Origin: Zopfochytrium polystomum | Taxonomy: Eukaryota > Chytridiomycota > Chytridiomycetes > Chytridiales > Chytridiaceae | Direction of reading: 5' to 3' | NCBI GenBank assembly: GCA_025765615.1 | Contig: JAIVFJ010000065.1 | Location: 186,001-250,000, forward strand | Length of the DNA: 64,000 nucleotides | Shown here: piece after piece, positions 25,812-38,416 of the stretch | How positions within the stretch are numbered: position 1 is the first letter of the stretch | How the letters are laid out: every line of letters begins with the position of its first letter | Position numbers and translations under genes: made by a program | The notes under the pieces: model-generated | Told to the model about the DNA's origin: nothing | What the model saw: the letters and a program-made list of their open reading frames with translations, nothing else | Database searches by the model: none

Positions 25812-28800
25812 TCACCGACGACCATAGTATCCTTGCGGCATTCCCGCCTGCATAGCGTAAGGGTTTCCTGCGAAGCCGGCACCACCGGGTAACCCGCCCT
25901 GTCCATAACCACCAGCACTCGGGTCCGAACCTGCCATACCGCCATACTGGTTGAACGGAGAGCCTTGAGCGCCACCGAACGACGGGCCGATCATGCCTTG
26001 AGGTAATCCGCCACTCTGCTGCGCAGCCGCTGCGCCTTGCTCCATCGCCCCAGCTGCAGCGCGCTGAGCCGCTTGGAGGCTTCCGTCCGGGTTGGCGGTC
26101 GCCGCTCCCGGAGCAGCGCCTGGAGGGGAGCCTGCCGCGGGCGATGACGGCGGGGCCGATGGCGCTTGCGGTGTTTGGGTTGCTGGGTTGAAGTCCTCGG
26201 GTACGACAATAATCAAAGGGTTCTCACGGCTAAGTCCAAGCCCGCGCACAGGTGCGTCAGCCCTCAGATACTTGGATGACTTCTTGGACTTTGAAGTTCT
26301 CTTGGAAGGTACCTTGACGTCTCCAGGCGCCTTGCTCGCGTCGGGGCCGCTCCCCGCTGGTGCGGTCACACGAAGAGACGATCCCAAGACGCCCTGTAAA
26401 GCCACGGGGTACTTGGCTTTAATGGCATCGCGGAGATCATCAACAATTGCGTTGTCCGCAAGAGAGACACGGGTGGTGTCATGATACTTGTATGGGGTTC
26501 CGCTTCGAGTGAGAAGCTTGAACCATACGAAGAAACGCCTCTGCTTCGCGGCAGCTGCCTGGACATCATCGTCACTGTCATCGAAGAGGTCGGTGGGTCC
26601 GACCGGCGAGTCGTTGCTTCCACCACCCATTCCACCGTCTCGCGATGGGCCGCCCCAAGAGCGAGCTCCATCCCATGAGTCGCTCGGAGCTCCGCCAGAA
26701 CCAGGTCCGTCCCAAGGCCCGTTGTCGGGAGACTCCTTAATGCCATAATCGTCAGAAATAGGTTTTCCGCGCAGAGTCCCATAGTAGGGATTATATCCCG
26801 TGGAGATAGCTGCCTTGCCAGACAGCTTCTGCATAGTGTCCTGAATACTCGCCAACGCGGCCTTCGTCTTTGCGGAGAGACTTGAAAGTTCCGACATCTT
26901 GCTCTTGAGAGACGCAGTAAGCTGCCGGACTTCCCCTTGCTGGGGAGAGTTCAGGAAGTCTACACCAGATGCCTGCTTCGTGATGCGAGAAACATCCTCA
27001 AGTGCGTCTTGCGCGGAAGCTTGGGCCGACTCTACAGCTCTAGAGAGATCTTCGACTGGTGCCTGCAAGTCTTCCACCACTGCTTTCAACGGGCCAACGG
27101 GACTGCCGGTCTTGTCGTAAACAATGTCGCTTTGAGGGCTGTCAGGGTTGGTGTCCGAACCACCATCAGGTGGACCACCGAAACCGCCGCTACCATCACC
27201 ATCCCCTCCGTTGCTGGGAGGCACTTCGCCGCCAGGTCCTCCATAAGAGTCCCCTCCACCAACGGCACCAGCATCACCACCGTCAAAACTTCCTCCCGAA
27301 CTGTCCCCACCACCTTGAGAATCACCACCACCATACCCGCCGCCCGGAGAATCACCACCGCCTGGACTGTCTCCGCCGCCCTGGCTGTCCCCGCCGCTTG
27401 GGCTGCCTCCGGCATCGCCAGACCCCGAGAACGACGCGTCACCGCCACCCGGAATCCCGCGGTCTGTGTTTGATGCACCGGCGTCACTTACATCGCCAGC
27501 GCCTGCAGATCGACTGGATCCATGGCGATGTTTCCTTCTCCTCCTCCTCCCCTTTCCGCCTCGATGACTCTTCCTATGCCGGCCTTTTCTCCGCTTCTTG
27601 CGATGCTTGTGCGACCCTCTGTGCCGCCGATGGCTAGTGTCGCGGCTGTCATCCCTTCCATGGCGGCTGACTTTGTGGTGTCGGTGGCGGTGACCGTGGC
27701 GTCCCTTTCGAACGCGACGAGCGTCGTCGTCGTCGCCACCACGGCTCCTGTGTTTCTTGCGGTGTGACCGGTGGCTGTCCACATCTCGGTTCCGCTTCTT
27801 CTTGTGACGTCTGTCGTCATCGTCGCCACCTGATTTGCGCAGGTGCTTTTTGTGCTTCCTCCGATGAGGCTTATCCTCGTCGTCGTCACCGTGGCGGTGC
27901 TTGCGCAAAGACTTCTTGTGGCGAGAGCCGTCCTCGTCGTCGTCGGCCCCGCGTGAGCGCTTTTTCGATTTCTTTCGGCGCTTCCTGTCAGAGTCGTCGT
28001 CGTCGTCAGAACGCTTTTTCGACTTCTTTCGATGTTTCTTGTCCGAGTCGTCGTCTCCGTCGCGATGTTTCGACTTGTGCGAGTGTTTCTTGCTAGCACT
28101 CTTGGATTTTCGGTCGTCGTCGTCTTCGTCCGATTTCTTGGAGTGCTTCTTCTCTCGCTTCCTCTTCTTGTCGTCATCATCCTCATCGATGTCTCGGGAG
28201 CGCTTCTTCCTTTTCTTCCTTTTCTCGTCATCGTCGTCATCGTCGTGCTTTCGGTGCCTCTTCCGCTTCTTCTCGCCGTCACTGTCTTCGTCGTCGGACT
28301 TGCGGAGCTTGTCTTTCTTCCGCTTTCGCTCGCCGTCATCATCATCATCAGACTTGTGTTTGTGATGGTGATGGCGACGTTTTCTTTTTTCATCATCCGA
28401 ATCGTCGGAAGTCTTGTCTACATCTTTCTTGGCATCTTTCTTCGAGGCATCCTTAGTGTCGGAGTCAGACTTGGTCTTCTTATCTGTGGGGTTCACAAAA
28501 GACACAATGGTTTAATTCATTCTCCCGCAAGCTTGCAAGATCAACTAAGTTACCTCCGTCTTTCTTGATTATGCTTGGGTCATCCTTCTTGACAACAGCC
28601 AAGCTTGGCACCTTGGGGTCATCCTTCTTTGCCGACTTGGTAGCGACAAAGTTGATGGCCACGGGTGGACCTCTGCGGACAAGGCCGCCACGGATGCCGA
28701 CGGACGGTGATTGGGTGTCTTCCTCGGCAGCCTCGGGCACCCTGCTTGCGGCGTGGGCATGGCTGTCGATCCTGTCATCCACAGCAGGTGAGGATTGGGT

Positions 28801-28968
28801 GGAGGGTTTGGAAGTGGTATCCAGCAGGAAGGGGGACTGCTGGTGAGACACTTCGGCAAGTGCCCTTGGGAGGGGTGTCATGCTGGTGAGCAAGAGGGCA
28901 AGGGCGACGGTGAACACAATCGAGAAGACGCAGAGAGCGCTTGACCGGTCCGAGGAGCTAGCGGCCAT
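25812..28968 (-). CDS. Secreted/anchored polyelectrolyte protein with C-terminal Crinkler-like domain
   Basis: Two exons, 28554-28968 and 25812-28483, giving 1028 aa. The 70-nt intron has a GTAACT donor and the total is divisible by three. Residues 1-40 form a signal peptide or anchor (CVFSIVFTVALALLLTS, then ALA). Residues about 140-445 alternate Lys/Arg/His runs with Asp/Glu runs. About 445-620 is Gly/Ser/Asp-rich, and about 620-700 is helical. Residues about 785-900 match the ubiquitin-like N-terminal domain of Crinkler (CRN) effectors: FFVWFKLLTRSGTPYKYHD, VDDLRDAIKAKYPVALQG, then GLGLSRENPLIIVVPED. In CRNs this domain is normally N-terminal; here it follows 780 residues. The end is Gly/Pro/Gln-rich. 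No toxic or nuclease C-terminal domain is visible. Function unknown. Confidence 0.72.
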
Positions 28969-30115
28969 GCGCGAGGCGCGGGGCGTTGAAACGGCCAGCG
29001 GTATGGGATGCCTGCGACTGCTCGGGTCGCAAAGCGGGGTGGGGGTTGGAGTTTGAGGTTGGGAGGGCAGCGTGCACAGCGAGTGTCTCTGTGAGAGGTT
29101 GCGACCAAGTGAGACACGCACGGGCGCGGCCACAACGTCGGCGCCGCCGCCACCGCCGCTCTCGACGGGCGATGCCGCCGACGCTGCCGCCGGCGGCCGC
29201 TTGCGCATGCGGATCGCGGGTGAGGGGTGGACGGAGGGTAGGTGCTGCGACGATCCTTGGCGGCGGCGGCAGCAGCTCGCGGTGGGTGTGTGTGTGTGGG
29301 CGTACGGCCGCCTGCTCTTCCTCGGCGGACGACGGTGTGGTGGTTGGTTGGTTGGTCGCAGCCCGGAGCCGTCGACGCCGCCCGATGCCGGCTGCCTGCT
29401 GCTGCTGTTGCACTGCCTCTCTCTTTGGCTGTCTGCCTCCTGCCTGTGTGTGTGTGTGTGTGGGTGAAGAGAGGGCGGATCGTTGTTTGACTTTTTTTTG
29501 ATCCTTCCTTATTAATTTCTTATTTTTTCTTTTAAAAGACGGCCTCCGTTTTCCTTTTTTGTTAATGCCTTTGACTTTCTATTCCTTTTTTTTTCTGATT
29601 TGGTTTGGTTTGCTGGTTGCTGTTTGAAGGAAGATGACCGTGGCTGCGGTCAGCCAGTGAGGCCGCACGCGACAGACTGGGTAGAGAGACAGAGGTTCTT
29701 CTTCTCTTTTTTTGTTTTTCACACTTGTTTTGCACTCTCTGTCTGTCTCTCTGTCTGTCTGTCTGTCTGTCAGCTGTTCGCACGTTGCTCCCCAAGAAGG
29801 AAGAAAGACAGCCAGCCCATCGACGTCGTCGTTTGGGTGTCTCACGACTTCTGGTCCTTGCTGTCTGTCTGTCTGGCTGAAGGCCTGGCTGTCTGCGTGG
29901 CTGGCTGGCTGGCTCTCTGGGCTGTCTGTGGTGGCTGTCTGCTGCTGCTGCTGGCTGTCTCACTCCGCCTCTGTCTCACCTCTGTCTCACCTCTGTCTCA
30001 GTGCCCCCCCCGTCACTACCCAAACAAGCTCCGAGGCTCAAATTCCCCAGTGTCTCCATTAGTAAATGACTGCAACCAAAAAGCTTAGGCGCACTGTAAA
30101 CCAGGGGGGGTTCTT
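28969..30115. repeat. 5' region of the Crinkler-like gene with CTGT microsatellites
   Basis: Between the Crinkler-like gene start and the 3' end of COG7. It holds (GT)n near 29450, (CTGT)n at about 29740-29771, CTGGCTGT-type repeats at 29865-29955 and CTGTCTCA repeats at 29975-30000. No supported gene. Confidence 0.8.
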
Positions 30116-33100
30116 TTATTTGGTTCCCGTCAGGTTGCGTAGCAAAGCGATTTTGCGCACAAGCCCTTCGTGCTTCTCAAACTGCCTGCCGCCGTCGCCG
30201 CCTTCTCCCGCTGGGCCGTCTCCCGCTGGGCCGTCTCCCGCGCCCGGTGCGGCAGCCGCGGCAGCCACTCTATCGAGCGTCGCGGCGAGCTCCTCGTCGG
30301 TCATGTCAAGCAGCTGCGCAGTCGCTTCCAGCTCGGGGATCGCCTCCACGTCCATCGCCTCGAGCACCTTGAGAAAGTAGTCAATGTCTGCGGCCAGCTG
30401 CCGCGCCCCGTGCGCTCCCAGCTTGGGTATAGCGTAAATCACTTCTTGGTACGACGCGACCGTCGCCCGCGCGATCGCCGTGATCCACAGGTGCGTCACG
30501 TCCTCGCCCGCATCCGTCGCGCCGCCGCCGCCGCCGCCGCCGCCCTCGCCGTCTTGCAGGTTCCCCTCGGCGCCCACCAACAATCCTTCGTCGCCGCGCT
30601 CTTCCGCGCCACCACCGCCGCCCATCGCGTCGTCGTCGGGCCAGTCGTCTCGGTCGCCACCAAAGTCGCTCGCCTTCAAGTAAGGAAGCCCCATCACGCC
30701 AAAACCGAGAACCTCGTTCGAGTGCACCTCCAGCTGCTGCGGTAGCGTCAGCAGCGTCTCGCCCACGCGCGTAATGTACGACAACGGAGACAGGCTGAAG
30801 CGCAGGTCGTACGCGCCGCTGCCCTCCGCTATCGGTCCCAGATCGCTGCTGCCGCTGCCGCTGCTGCTGGGGTCCCGAGTGAGCCCCCACACGTCCAGGT
30901 TTGTAACTTGCGCGATCTGCGCTCCCAGCGGCTGGAAGAGCAGATCAAAGATGAGCCGCTGCGCGCGCAGCGACAGGCTCGTCAGCTGATCCATTGAGGG
31001 AGAGAAGAGCACCAGCCGTACGGCTTTGCTGGCAAGCACAGAGCGCGTCGTGCGTTCCTCGGCTGCCGCGCCACTACCACCAGCTGGTGCGTCAAGGGAC
31101 GTCAGAAATCTGCGAAGCTGCATGTCGTTCAACTTGGATGTTTGCAGTGTGAATAGCGCCGACGCGCAGTGCTGCCATTCCTCCGATGGAGGAGGCGATA
31201 GATCGACCTGCGAACCGGTCGTGGGCAACGAGAGCGGCGCAATCTGCTGCGACAGCCGCTTTTGCGCTGGCATCTTTCGGCTCGGCTCGGCCTCCAACAA
31301 GTTTCCAGCATCGTCTTCCTGCAATACTGTTGAACGCAGGCGCTTGAGAGTCTGCACACATCCGCTGTCCAATTGCCGGAGCTTGCGATACAGCGTGCTG
31401 CAAAAGAGGAGCAGACGCAGTCCGATTTGTACGAGGATCCACTCGTCCTCCTCCGCAACGCCGCGGTCAAGAAAATCGTCTTCGTCGTTGAAGCGCATTC
31501 CACCACGTCCGCTTTTTGAAATGCCCTTCGAGTCGATATTCAGTTTGTCACGGACAAGCGAAATCAGAGCATCCACTCTGCTGATGATGCTCAGGACAGC
31601 GCTGTTCAGGACTTCTTTTGTACTGGTGCTGCTGAAGCCTTGAGTGAAGACGATGCCCCGTTTGAATGCATTCTCGATGGTCAGAACTGCTCTTGGAATG
31701 ACGTCGAGCAAGCTCTTAGTGGTGTCCGAGATCTCGTCCATTGAGCTGACCGCGGCCGACCAGTCAGCCGGAAGCATTTGTGACACTTGCTTTGTGACAA
31801 AACGGACCTCGTTGGCCGAATAGGCGAGCTGGTGCAGGAGGAATGCGTCAAAGGGAGCTTGACCCCATTGCGTGAGGTCGATCTGGCCAGAGAATGATGG
31901 CTTTCGGTGAGGAGGATGCGACGCGGAGGACCGGCGACTGCGTTCGGGTGCTGCCGACTCGCTGTACGTGGACTGAATAATGTTTTCCACTTGGTGGCCA
32001 AAGGCCAAAGTGGCGCTGTACGCCTTCACGATTAGCGGTAAATAGTCGATGCCTACACTGTTCTCGACGGCGCTAAACAGCGAGGAGAAGGTCGGCTTGA
32101 GGGAACTCAAAGTTTGCTGTGTGAGGACCGCCAAGACTTGCGGGTGGTTTGGAAATAGCTTTGGGCACCATCTGTGTTTCGCAGGATTGATTATTCAGTA
32201 TAAAGGGGTGCCAATTCTTTAACAAAACGTCGCAAGAAAGACCGTCCGCATGCCATGCACTCACTCTGCTTCGCGCTGGATCATTTGCAGCACGTCATTG
32301 TAAAACAGCGACAGCTTCTGCGCCAAATCCAGGCGGGTAAAGTCCGAGAGGCCGCTGAACGACGTGGACCAGCTGCTGACAAGCGGCGCCTTGCGGGTCT
32401 TGTAGTAGTAGCTCGCAAACGCCTCCCTCCGCTGCATCTGCTCAAACATCCCGTAGCACTTTCTCGACTCTTCGATATCGTATCCGTTCAGCGCGGCAAT
32501 GACCTTTGGCCCCAGCAGCGCCTCGAGCTGGTTCTGCAGCCGAATCAGCACGGCCTTGCGCTCCTCAAACTCTGCCGTGTCCTGCAGGACCACCAGCGAC
32601 TTTGCGGCCTCGGCCAGCCGCCCGCTCGCGCGCTCCACGTCCTGCGTCGCGAAAATCGCGTCCAGCTCCGACGTCAGCGTGTTCCAGCTGTCCGCCTCCT
32701 GCAGCGCCGCCCGCGCCGCCACCATCCGCGACCGGATCGTGTCCAGCCGCAGCAAAGCGTCGAACGCCTCGTGCGGCATCCCGCGCTCCGTGTGCGCCAG
32801 CTCGCGCAGCGACTGCTGCACCCCGCCCCGCACCGCCGCGCTGTCGCGCGATATGTACTCGAGGTCGTGCGCGAACCGTGGAAGCGCCGTCACCGTCTCG
32901 TCGCAGAGCTGGTCCAGCCGCTGGCTCACCTCGTGCGCTTGCAGCTCCAGCCGCAGGATCCACTCGGCGGCGGTCGCCTCGATCGCTGACAGGCGATCGC
33001 TGGCGGTTGCCGTGCCGGGTACGGATTCGGCGGTCGAGGCGGATGAGGGCGTCTGGCTCTCGCCTCCTGCCTTGGCGCTGGCCGTGCTGATCACGTCCAG

Positions 33101-33362
33101 TTCTTCCATGGTCTGACCTGGTTTGCGGACGGACGGGTTGGCGGGCGAGATGCAAATCAAAAATAACCGAAGATGCCATCGTCGCCCAAGGATTGCTCTG
33201 CTTACCATCGTCGTTATCGCCGCGGGCAGATCGCGCGGCATCGCCTACTTTGTCCAGCGTGCCGGAGGCAGCGGCCGTCGCGAGAAGTTGGTTGACCCAC
33301 CCCTTTGCGTCAAAGTCTGCCTCCGAAAACACATGCTCAACAGACACCATTTTTTTTTTCAT
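30116..33362 (-). CDS. COG7: Conserved oligomeric Golgi complex subunit 7
   Basis: Subunit of the COG tether, which guides retrograde vesicles within the Golgi. Three main exons. Exon 1 (33362 to about 33209) gives the typical Cog7 start, EADFDAKGWVNQLL, after MKKKMVSVEHVFS. Exon 2 (about 33120-32265) starts QTMEELDVISTA and is rich in helices (EWILRLELQAHEVSQRLDQL, QNQLEALLGPKVIAAL, RLDLAQKLSLFYNDVLQMIQ). Exon 3 (about 32170-30116) contains VLAVLTQQTLSSLKPTFSSL and continues with helical repeats to LLRNLTGTK. Exon 3 also has Gly-rich and acidic insertions around 30480-30660. Start at ATG 33362; an inner Met four codons later is equally possible. COG7 ends upstream of the Crinkler-like gene on the same strand. 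Confidence 0.82.
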
Positions 33363-33565
33363 TCATCCCATCAAAATCTCAACCTCCCGCCGTCAATATA
33401 CCTTACGCAGCAGACGGGAAGAGAGATAATTCAGAGGCAGTGAAAGGTAGGGTGGGAGGGAAACACTGAAGAAAAAAGCGTTGCAACGGAGAGTGAGGGG
33501 TGGGGGACGGGAAGGTGCAGAAGGGCGGGAAGAGAGATAAACACAACGAAAGACTCGAAGCATTC

Positions 33566-35184
33566 TCATGGTAGAGTAATACCGAGAAGCTCCAAATCCA
33601 AGGACCCCAGAGATGCTGAGTCGCTAGAGCCCCGACGGCCAAGCTCTACTACAGAGCTTCGCCTGGAAATCGACTCCATCGTACCAGAAGAAAAGGCTGT
33701 TTGAAAAATGTCGTTCACAGTAGGTGCATGGTTCAAGACGGTTGCAGCAGAGGATGGCGAGTTGGTTTGGTCCGAAGGCTGATACACAGCAGGAAATGCA
33801 AGCGAGAGCGGCGCGGAATCGCCGTTCAAACCGGAAGGCAAGTTATTAAAAGTGGTTGAAGTGAGCTGCATCAGATCCTGCTGGAGCTTCTGCATCTGCT
33901 GCTGTTGCTGGTTTTGCTGGTTAATTAGCTGCTGCTGCATCGCCTCCTGCTTCACCAGAGCATCATGCGCCTGGTGCTCCTGTGGCTGGTTTCCGTGCTG
34001 TTGTTGTGAAATGAGTGGCATTGACATTGCTAGCATGGCTTGCCCTTGGTGCATCGGCGGCTGCACCGTGCGTGTCGGCATCGCGATATTTTGTTGCGGC
34101 ACAATTGCGGGTCTTTGAGCAACGGATTGGAGGCTTCCAGCGCCGACCTGTCCTTGTTGCTGTTGTTGTTGACCCAACGCCCCCTCAAGGAATTCAAAGT
34201 TGAGCTCCGGGGGAAGCACTATTATACTGCAAAGTTAGAGGACAGATTCTGGCTGCATGCATAGGATCATGTTTATCGACTTACTCATATGTTGATTTTG
34301 TTTCATAAACTCAATGACATTCATCATCATTTGCTGTTGGATTGCCTGCTTTCGTGCGAGCTCCCGCATCGTTTCGTGCAGCGTCGTGATCTGCTGGAGC
34401 AGGTCCGCCTGCTGCATATGCATAATCTGCATCTGTGACTGCAGGTCGTTGTTGCGGCTCACGTCGCTTTCGACGGCGCGCCGCTTAATTTCGTCAAACA
34501 GCTCCGGACGGTCGCGGAGAAATTTCGGATGCGAGAATTCCCACACTTGGTTCTCCGCCAGCGCCCGTCCACCACGGGGCGACTTGTTCACCTTGTGAAA
34601 CCCGTACATGTTGAGCTGCCGCACGAAACTCGAGAAATTGTTGTGCTTGAAATCTGGAGGTAAGAACATGCACGGGGATCAGAAGGGATTTCTGGCGAGG
34701 ATGGGTTCTGCAGCTATCAAAGGTAAACTCACGCTTTGGAAGGACCTCCCGGGAAAATTCGAGCACGTTGCACACAATAAAGGACGTTCCAGTGTAGTTC
34801 CAGCTTATTAAATGCTGGTAGACTTTGTCAACGACCATAGAGTGAAGCTTGTGCACGAACTACGGGGGGAAAGCTGTCAGCAAATCCATCACGCATCACT
34901 TCCAGTCAGAGCATCGGGAGCGAGCTTACGTTGTTCCAAATGGAATTGCTTGGGCCGTTCCGAGGGCTTCCAATCGGTGATGACATTGGACTCGGGTGCG
35001 GGCTGAACGCAGCAGTGGCAGGGGACATGGCCGGCGCCTGAGATGGGCTGAGGATTCCGAACTGGAGCGAGTTGCCCGTGGCGTTCGCCGAGTTGAATGC
35101 TGCCAGGGCGGCAGGGGCAGTCATCATGCTGGACATTTGAGAGGGAACATTGGACGGGAGGGAGGTGGAGGCGGAGCCAAACAT
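33566..35184 (-). CDS. Heat-shock transcription factor (HSF-type DNA-binding domain)
   Basis: Start ATG 35184, with a Ser/Pro/Ala-rich leader of about 85 residues ending SNSIWNN. After an intron the HSF DNA-binding domain begins [20 protein letters not shown] with [16 protein letters not shown]. After another intron it continues [20 protein letters not shown], the recognition-helix segment of HSF. The exon then runs into a heptad helix suited to trimerisation ([20 protein letters not shown]). The C-terminal exon (34219-33566) is Gln-rich with blocks of five or more Gln, likely an activation domain, and ends [11 protein letters not shown]. HSFs bind arrays of GAA/TTC pentamers. Whether this is the essential Hsf1 or an Sfl1/Mga1-like paralogue cannot be told from sequence alone. 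Confidence 0.85.
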
Positions 35185-35637
35185 GCGGGGGGGGGGTCGA
35201 TGGATTGTTATCTATGCCAGTTCGAACGCCGTCACACTGCTCCAGCAAGGTCCGAGATCTCGCGGGTGGGGTGGTGGAGGGAGTCTTGGGCACGCAGCGG
35301 CGCAGTGTCGTGGGCGTCTCGCAATCGAGGCTGCTGCTGCTGCTGCTGGTGGTGGTGATGGTGGTGGTGTGGTTGGAAAGGAACGTCAAGAAGGAACTGA
35401 ATGAGGTGCAGCGTCGAAGAGTCCGATGGGGCGGTCAAGATGGCAGGGAGGCGGCGGCCGCGAGGTGTGATGGCGGTTTGGTGGTATGAGAGTGTGTGTG
35501 CGGTGGGCGAGTGGGCGACAGGACGAAAAAAGAAAAAAGAAATCTTTTAGCTGAATAATTTTTTTTTCATTTTAAATACGAGAAAAGATCTATGTGGACT
35601 CGGTTGTTGCGGCCAATGCCACGTGCGACCGTCAGGC

Positions 35638-35693
<56 letters not shown>

Positions 35694-35853
35694 CGACCAA
35701 CCGACCGACCTAAAACACACTTCTTTTTCACACCATCACACCGCGGCGGCGGCCGAAGCCATTAGAGCAGTGTACTCTCGGAAGCACCGCGCCCACCACA
35801 GGCAGTGCACGCTGCACACAGACACTCCGAGGCACATGCTTTGTGTGCGTGTG

Positions 35854-35903
<50 letters not shown>

Positions 35904-36101
35904 AAACATAGTGTTGTTGTTGTTTGTTATTATTGGTTAGTGTTTTTGTATTGGGTGGGTTCGTTGGTCGGTTGGTTGGTTGGTTGGTTGGTTTGATTGG
36001 TTCGGTTGTTGTTTTTTTTTCAAAGTGGGAGGGAGAATTTTTTTTTTTTTGGGTTAGAATCATCGCGTTTCCCGACTAGCACAGCAGCACACGCGAGCCA
36101 C
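35185..36101. repeat. HSF 5' flank with microsatellites
   Basis: Contains (GACA)n at about 35640-35695, (GT)n at 35850-35900, GGTT repeats near 35970-35990, and A/T-rich stretches. No gene is supported in this stretch. Confidence 0.85.
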
Positions 36102-37900
36102 TTACAATCCAACCGAAACGAACGAGCCGTCCACTGCAGCTTCGCTTGCGTCTCCGTGGACCGCCGCCAGTAAAACAGCACGAGCGACAGCTCCAACCAA
36201 GAACCCCAAGAACACGAAGCAGAGCCACCAGAGTCCTGTCCGTGCAGCTTCCATCGAGTCGAGTCGTTCAACATCTGGCCGCCCGATTCCACCCACCACC
36301 GTTGCATTCTGTAGAATGGAAGAGGGCGCACAGCTGTCGCGGCGTCCGATGAGGTGATTTAGGGGGTTTTGGTCGCCGCGAGAAAGTGAAAATGTCTGGC
36401 TTTGTGATGACCGCAGCGTCGTGCCCGACGACAGTCGCGGCACGGGCCAATTCGTGCTGTGGTGTGTGCCGTGCGGGACAGAATCTCTGTCTTTCGAGTG
36501 CGAATCGGTTGGATATGGGTTCCAGTCGTCGTCGCCGTCCTCGGGAGCTGGCACCACCGCATCGGGCTCTGCGGCCGGCGCTTGCGGTTCAGGAGACCCG
36601 CTGTCCGCCGTGGTCAGTACACGGTTCCTTGGGCTTACATCTTCGCTCGCTGGTCTGTTTGTCGTGGGCGTATCTGCAACCGCTGAATGCGGCTGTCCGG
36701 CTGAGGAAGCCGCGTGGGAATGAGCTGCAGCGACCAGTCGGAGATTGAATGAGCGAGGCAACGACGAAGGAGGGGAGCCCGCTTTGCTGGAACTCAAAGT
36801 CGCGTGGCTGGCCTCTCCAGCTGTGTGGATGGACGATCGTTCCAGGGTCGTCGGTTGAGAGGCAGGAGGCTCCTGTTCGCGCCGCCGTCGCTCTAGTGTT
36901 GAGACCAACGCGGCAGCGCTCGGAGACTCCGCCGGTTCAGCCACCGCAACCCGAAGCCGCGCCACTGCCTCGGGTGTAAAGCGGGCATCCAAGGCGACTG
37001 TCGCGAAAGCAAAACGTTCAATGGCGCGTCTGGTCACTTCAAGATACACAGCGAACTGAATCGTGGAGAGGATGAACAAGACTAGGGCTGCAGCGGTCAC
37101 TGCTGTTTCTTTCAGTGGCGTGAAAAATCGAACGATGAACCGCGAGCCGGGAAGGATGAGCAGGAATGGTAGAAGCCGGGTCAACGAGGAGAAATGCTTG
37201 ACCGGGACGCACGGTGCGATTTCAGTATTGATAGACGTCAGCAGTATCACGACGGAACCGAAGGCTCCAATTTCAGCAAGCCCGGTAAAGAAGCTGTAAT
37301 CGCATCCTATGAACAAAATGATACGTCCAAACAATCTTCTTACTTGAATACAAAAGAGGTCGAATTCATTAGGGAGGCCGAAAACGAAATAACGACGCAT
37401 ATGCTCAGGAGAATCGTCATGAGGACCAACTGCTCTTGCACAACCAGCGGCTGTGTGAAGCTTTCGCGTTTGGTGGACTGGGTGGGATTGTCGAAATCTC
37501 CTCTGGACTCCTTCACATGCTTCAGCCACCTGAGCCGAACCATGGTCAGAAGTAGGAACGATCCCATAAGCGTAAGCAGGATGAAAAGCACGTCTAGGAG
37601 GCAAGCTAATTGGAAGGGTGAATTATTCCCAGAGAGACGGTCAATTTGTAGGAAACGAAAGGAAGCGAAAAAATTCGAGACTTGCCCAAGAAATACAGCC
37701 CAGGGAGGTCAAGCCTGCAAAACCCAAGCGAGTGAGAGGCACAGGAAGCCGAAGAGTCAGACGACGTGTTGTTCCCGCTTCCTGCGGCACCCGCGGCCGA
37801 TGCGTTCAAAAGTGCAAAGGCGACGGCGAGACCGAGAGAAGCGAGAGCGCTTCCTTGCAGGGAGCGCGGTCTTGGCGCTGCAGCAGATACCAGCAGCCAC
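36102..37900 (-). CDS. Multi-pass membrane protein, receptor-like (5' end unresolved)
   Basis: Minus-strand exons encode at least six hydrophobic helices. The first clear exon (about 37618-37340) has LFILLTLMGSFLLLTMV and LVLMTILLSICVVISF. After a short intron, the next exon gives FFTGLAEIGAFGSVVILL, LTRLLPFLLILPGSRFIV and TAVTAAALVLFILSTIQF. A Ser/Pro-rich loop of about 250 residues follows, then a last helix (LWWLCFVFLGFLVGAVARA), stop near 36102. Just upstream, one frame holds a signal-like segment (LASLGLAVAFALLNASAAG) followed by N-glycosylation sites and Cys (GNNTSSDSSASCASHSLGFC). The layout recalls a seven-helix receptor with an extracellular leader. I recognise no named family, and the join to the leader could not be fixed. 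Confidence 0.5.
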
Positions 37901-38416
37901 CGCCTTGCCAGCGAGAAGTTCGCCTGCGGCGCCACTCGTCGTGCTGCCACTGCCGGTGCTGCCGCAGCTGCTGTTCCCGATGAAAGGGCTGATGGCTGAG
38001 CACGCAGTGGCAGTACACGACGGCGGTACGACGGCGACTTTGGCGACAAGGCGGGGAGGGGCTGGCTGTGTGTGCGTGCCCGTAGTTTCCGACAGGCCTG
38101 GAGTGGCGCTGCTGCCTGGAGCCTCGTCGCTGTGGCTGTCGTGGAAGTCGTCGCTGCTGTCGTCGCCGTCGCTGTCGCCATCGTCCGCATCAACCTCATC
38201 CTCATCATCATCATCGACTTCATCATCATCATCATCATCACCGTTATCATCTTCATCTCCAGGCGGTGGTGGTGGCCAAGGTGCTCTGACAATAGCGTGC
38301 CTGCGCTTGTTCGCTGCCGCATCTCCTCTCGACGGCTTGTGTTGTTTTTCATTTTTTTTCTTCTTTTTTTTCGGTTTCCTTTGCCGTTGTTGGCTTCTTT
38401 TTGCGCTGATGCCCAA

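Noticed and set aside
32506..33090. Plus-strand Ala/Arg/Pro-rich frame over COG7
   Set aside because: Antisense shadow of the COG7 exon, which has a clear family match.
35620..35700. Regular GACA array as a CRISPR-like array
   Set aside because: A pure tetranucleotide microsatellite without unique spacers, in a eukaryotic context.
37757..38416. Minus-strand Lys- then Asp/Glu-rich frame
   Set aside because: Overlaps the possible leader of the membrane protein in another frame and consists mainly of simple-sequence tracts; not supported as a separate gene, though it could be an upstream exon.
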